Source: Alphaproteobacteria bacterium
GTDB taxonomy: Bacteria > Pseudomonadota > Alphaproteobacteria > Rickettsiales > SXRF01
Direction: 5' to 3'
Assembly (NCBI GenBank): GCA_019243895.1
Contig: JAFATP010000295.1
Span: 1 to 10,920 of the forward strand
DNA: 10,920 nucleotides
The notes beneath the pieces are model-generated. The model did no database searches. It saw only the letters and a list, made by a program, of their open reading frames with translations, and was not told the DNA's origin. The position numbers were made by a program, and so were the translations under genes. The stretch's first letter is position 1. The number at the start of each line of letters is the position of its first letter. Below, in pieces: positions 9,127-10,920 of this stretch.

Positions 9127-9151
9127 TAATCATTTTGCGCGGCTCGGTAAA
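9123..9151 (-). promoter_or_regulatory. Possible promoter for tyrS
   Basis: On the minus strand TTTACC (9146-9151) and TATTAA (9123-9128) are separated by exactly 17 bases. Each matches four of six consensus bases. They would give a leader of roughly 45 bases before the tyrS ATG at 9071. The -10 half overlaps the CtrA-like palindrome. No T-box or other tyrosine-sensing leader is visible, and the space is too short for one. Confidence 0.3.
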
Positions 9152-9163
9152 ACGAATTTTTAA

Positions 9164-9169
9164 TATAAT
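9164..9169 (+). promoter_or_regulatory. Perfect -10 box (TATAAT) before motA
   Basis: TATAAT lies 17 bases before the motA ATG, inside an AT-rich stretch. No good -35 box sits at 16-18 bases; the upstream CtrA-like site could compensate if an activator is needed. Immediately downstream, GCCGTTAA (9170-9177) matches seven of eight bases of the flagellar sigma-28 -10 element (GCCGATAA). The nearest TAAA (9148-9151) is 18 rather than 15 bases away, so a sigma-28 promoter is doubtful. Initiation from TATAAT would give a leader of only about 10 bases. Confidence 0.35.
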
Positions 9170-9186
9170 GCCGTTAACTTCATCGT

Positions 9187-10056
9187 ATGGCAGTGATCGG
9201 GGGGTTGATTTTCATTTTTGCTTGCGTGTTCGGCAGCTATATCATGTCGGGCGGCAAGATCGAAATCGTGCTGGAAGCGGCGCCGCACGAGCTGATGGCT
9301 ATCGGCGGCGCGGCCATCGGCGCGCTGGTGGTGGCCAATAAGATGAACGTGGTGAAGAAGCTGGGCAGCGCATTTAAAAAGGCCCTGAAAGGCCCGCAGT
9401 GGAAGAAGCAGGATTATAAGGACATCCTCTGCCTGCTGTTCCTGCTGTGCAAGCTGATGAAATCCAAGGGACTGATCGCCGTGGAGCAGCACATCGAAAA
9501 GCCTGAGGAAAGCTCGCTGTTCAAGCAATTCCCGTCCATCCTGCACGATCATTTCTCGGTGGACCTGATCTGCGACACGCTGCGCTCCATGACGATGGGC
9601 ATGGAAAATCCGCACCAGGTGGAAGACGTGTTGGAAAAGAAAATCGAAAAGCACCATCACGAGGCGGTGAAACCCGCCGGAGCGCTGGCCGGCATGGCCG
9701 AGGGCCTGCCCGCCATCGGCATCGTGGCGGCGGTGCTGGGCGTGATCAAAACCATGGCCAGCATCAATAAGCCGCCAGAAATCCTTGGGCAGATGATCGG
9801 CGGCGCGCTGGTGGGAACCTTCATGGGCGTGTTTCTTTCCTATTGCGTGGTGGGCCCGCTGGCCGGAAAGGCAACGCAAAGCCTGGACGAGGAGCAGCAG
9901 CTTTATTTCATTATCCGCGACGTGCTGGTGGCGCATCTGAAAGGCGCGGCGCCGCAAATCTCCATGGAAGTGGGGCGCGGCAACATTCCCACCCATTACC
10001 AGCCGACATTTCAGGAGATGGAAGAGGCGAGCTCCACGCTGAAAGTGGAAGGTTAG
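9187..10056 (+). CDS. motA: Flagellar motor stator protein MotA
   Basis: This 289-residue inner-membrane protein forms, with MotB, the ion-driven stator that turns the flagellar rotor. Four membrane helices are visible at about residues 2-20, 34-51, 168-190 and 201-223, with a large charged cytoplasmic loop between the second and third. Family landmarks include E100 and the basic K92 in MKSKGLIAVE, corresponding to the rotor-contacting E98/R90 pair of E. coli. The channel prolines are P175 in GLPAIGIVAAVLGVI and P224 in VGPLA. The C-terminus follows the family pattern GAAPQISMEVGR. Length matches E. coli MotA (295). The ATG starts directly with the first membrane helix; no Shine-Dalgarno sequence precedes it. 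MotB, usually the next gene, is absent: a palindromic repeat and a convergent gene follow instead. I cannot tell proton from sodium use, which depends mainly on MotB. Confidence 0.95.
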   Translation: MAVIGGLIFIFACVFGSYIMSGGKIEIVLEAAPHELMAIGGAAIGALVVANKMNVVKKLGSAFKKALKGPQWKKQDYKDILCLLFLLCKLMKSKGLIAVEQHIEKPEESSLFKQFPSILHDHFSVDLICDTLRSMTMGMENPHQVEDVLEKKIEKHHHEAVKPAGALAGMAEGLPAIGIVAAVLGVIKTMASINKPPEILGQMIGGALVGTFMGVFLSYCVVGPLAGKATQSLDEEQQLYFIIRDVLVAHLKGAAPQISMEVGRGNIPTHYQPTFQEMEEASSTLKVEG

Positions 10057-10061
10057 ATACG

Positions 10062-10154
10062 TCCGTCATCGCAAGGAGGCGGAGCCGGCGCGGCGATCTG
10101 GAAAGCTGAGGTTGTACAACATCTGGATTGCTTCGCTGCGCTGGCAATGACGGA
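10062..10154. repeat. Imperfect palindromic element between motA and pabB
   Basis: The element begins with TCCGTCATCGC (10062-10072) and ends with GCAATGACGGA (10144-10154), which are inverted copies with one mismatch. The arms continue as looser inverted similarity (GGCGATCTGG against CTGGATTGCTTC). Near the centre is a perfect ten-base palindrome, GTTGTACAAC (10111-10120), flanked by two direct copies of ATCTGG (10096-10101 and 10121-10126). Words such as GTCATTGCGAGGAG and GCAATGACG are typical of dispersed palindromes in many alphaproteobacteria, some of which can sit inside genes; this is from memory. It starts 5 bp after the motA stop and ends 22 bp from the pabB stop. Its RNA would fold into a long hairpin on either strand and could separate the convergent transcripts. 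Confidence 0.7.
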
Positions 10155-10176
10155 GTATCCCGATCAAATCCCTATC

Positions 10177-10920
10177 CTATATATTTTCCAGCCAGCCTTC
10201 TTCCTGCCCCAGTGCACGGCGGATGCCCTCGGCTTTCACCATTGTCTCGCGCCATTCGCCCTCCGCCGTGGAATCCGCCACCACGCCGCCGCCCACCTGA
10301 AACTCGAAACGCCCGCCCTGCACGATCAGCGTGCGGATGATCACCGATAAATCCATCGTGCCGTCACCGCCGAACCACCCGAGCGCGCCGCTATACGCGC
10401 CGCGCGCCATTTTTTCCAGGCGTGCGGCGATCTCCATGGCCCGCAGCTTCGGCGCGCCGGTCATGGAGCCGGGCGGGAAACAGGCGCAAAGGGCATCCAG
10501 CGCCCCGCGTTCCGGCCGCACCCGCCCGGTGACCACGCTTGCCATATGGTGAATGGTGGCAAAGGACGACACGTCATACAGCCCGCTCACCTGCACCGAG
10601 CCGGGCAGGCAAACGCGCGAGAAATCATTGCGCATGAGATCGACGATCATCAGATTCTCCGCGCGATCCTTGGCGCTGGCGGCAAGGGCGGCGCGCAGCC
10701 GCGCATCCTCGGCCACATCGATGTGGCGCGGCGCGGAGCCTTTGATGGGGCGCGTCTCCAGCCTTCCTTGCGCATCCAGCGTTAGAAACCGCTCCGGGCT
10801 GGAGGAAAGCACGGCGGCATCGCCCAGCTTCAGGCAGGCGCTGTAAGGCGCGGGGCTGGCCTCGCACAGCCGCTCGAACAGCGAAAGCGCGTCCGGCGGC
10901 GCAGTGAGGCGGCCGAAGAA
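10177..10920 (-). CDS. pabB: Aminodeoxychorismate synthase component I, PabB (partial, runs off the right edge)
   Basis: The C-terminal 247 residues of a chorismate-utilising enzyme are visible; the frame is still open at 10920, so the N-terminus lies outside. PabB aminates chorismate to 4-amino-4-deoxychorismate with ammonia from PabA, feeding folate synthesis. The visible fragment contains SPAPYSACL (residues 22-30), the family signature SSSPERFL (39-46), then ETRPIKGSAPR, DLMRNDFSRV, PGSMTGAPKLRAMEI, and GGGVVADSTAEGEWRETMVKAE near the end. The lysine of PIKG (visible residue 60) is the nucleophile position of PabB; anthranilate synthase TrpE has alanine there, which argues for PabB. The protein ends shortly after the catalytic domain, so it is not the PabB-PabC fusion seen in some relatives. 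It converges on motA across the palindromic repeat. Confidence 0.92.
   Translation of the reverse strand, partial: FFGRLTAPPDALSLFERLCEASPAPYSACLKLGDAAVLSSSPERFLTLDAQGRLETRPIKGSAPRHIDVAEDARLRAALAASAKDRAENLMIVDLMRNDFSRVCLPGSVQVSGLYDVSSFATIHHMASVVTGRVRPERGALDALCACFPPGSMTGAPKLRAMEIAARLEKMARGAYSGALGWFGGDGTMDLSVIIRTLIVQGGRFEFQVGGGVVADSTAEGEWRETMVKAEGIRRALGQEEGWLENI

Noticed and set aside
7998..9341. A 447-codon plus-strand frame opposite tyrS running into motA.
   Set aside because: It is rich in Arg, His and Gln without any domain pattern and lies opposite a clear TyrRS; it also crosses the divergent promoter region.
9160..9996. A 278-codon minus-strand frame opposite motA.
   Set aside because: It is a His/Gln-rich shadow of the MotA codons with no family resemblance.
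10177..10920. Anthranilate synthase TrpE as identity for the right-edge gene.
   Set aside because: The PIKG lysine and the SPAPY-type block fit PabB; TrpE has alanine at the lysine position.

Overview
The window reads as ordinary chromosome of a GC-rich, flagellated alphaproteobacterium. It opens with the last ~248 bases of a 16S rRNA gene whose 3' domain looks alphaproteobacterial to me. It also carries two palindromic elements of a kind scattered through many alphaproteobacterial genomes, and a CtrA-like site next to a motility gene. I cannot place the order. A 16S gene not followed by tRNA or 23S genes recalls Rickettsiales-type split rRNA genes, but the high GC is unlike classical Rickettsia.

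Layout, left to right: the 16S 3' end (+, 1-248); an AT-richer spacer with small hairpins (249-470); a leftward cluster glnE-bcp-cobB (4471 down to 471) that converges on the 16S gene. From a very short divergent gap a large AsmA/YhdP-like envelope protein gene runs rightward (4506-7673) and meets tyrS tail to tail (7680-9071, -). An AT-rich 115-bp divergent promoter region separates tyrS from motA (+, 9187-10056). A 93-bp imperfect palindrome lies between motA and the convergent pabB gene (-), which runs off the right edge. Nearly every base is assigned.

Functionally these are housekeeping genes: control of glutamine synthetase (GlnE), peroxide defence (Bcp), removal of lysine acyl groups (CobB), envelope biogenesis (AsmA-like), tRNA charging (TyrRS), the flagellar stator (MotA) and folate synthesis (PabB). 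The three leftward genes are spaced 8-15 bp apart and probably form one transcript.

I found no mobile element, CRISPR array, toxin-antitoxin or defence locus, and no convincing undescribed system. The points most worth a second look are a ~47-residue insertion in the TyrRS catalytic domain, the 16S gene apparently unlinked from 23S, a CtrA-like palindrome in the tyrS/motA promoter region, a Bcp without the usual resolving cysteines, and the palindromic repeat between motA and pabB.
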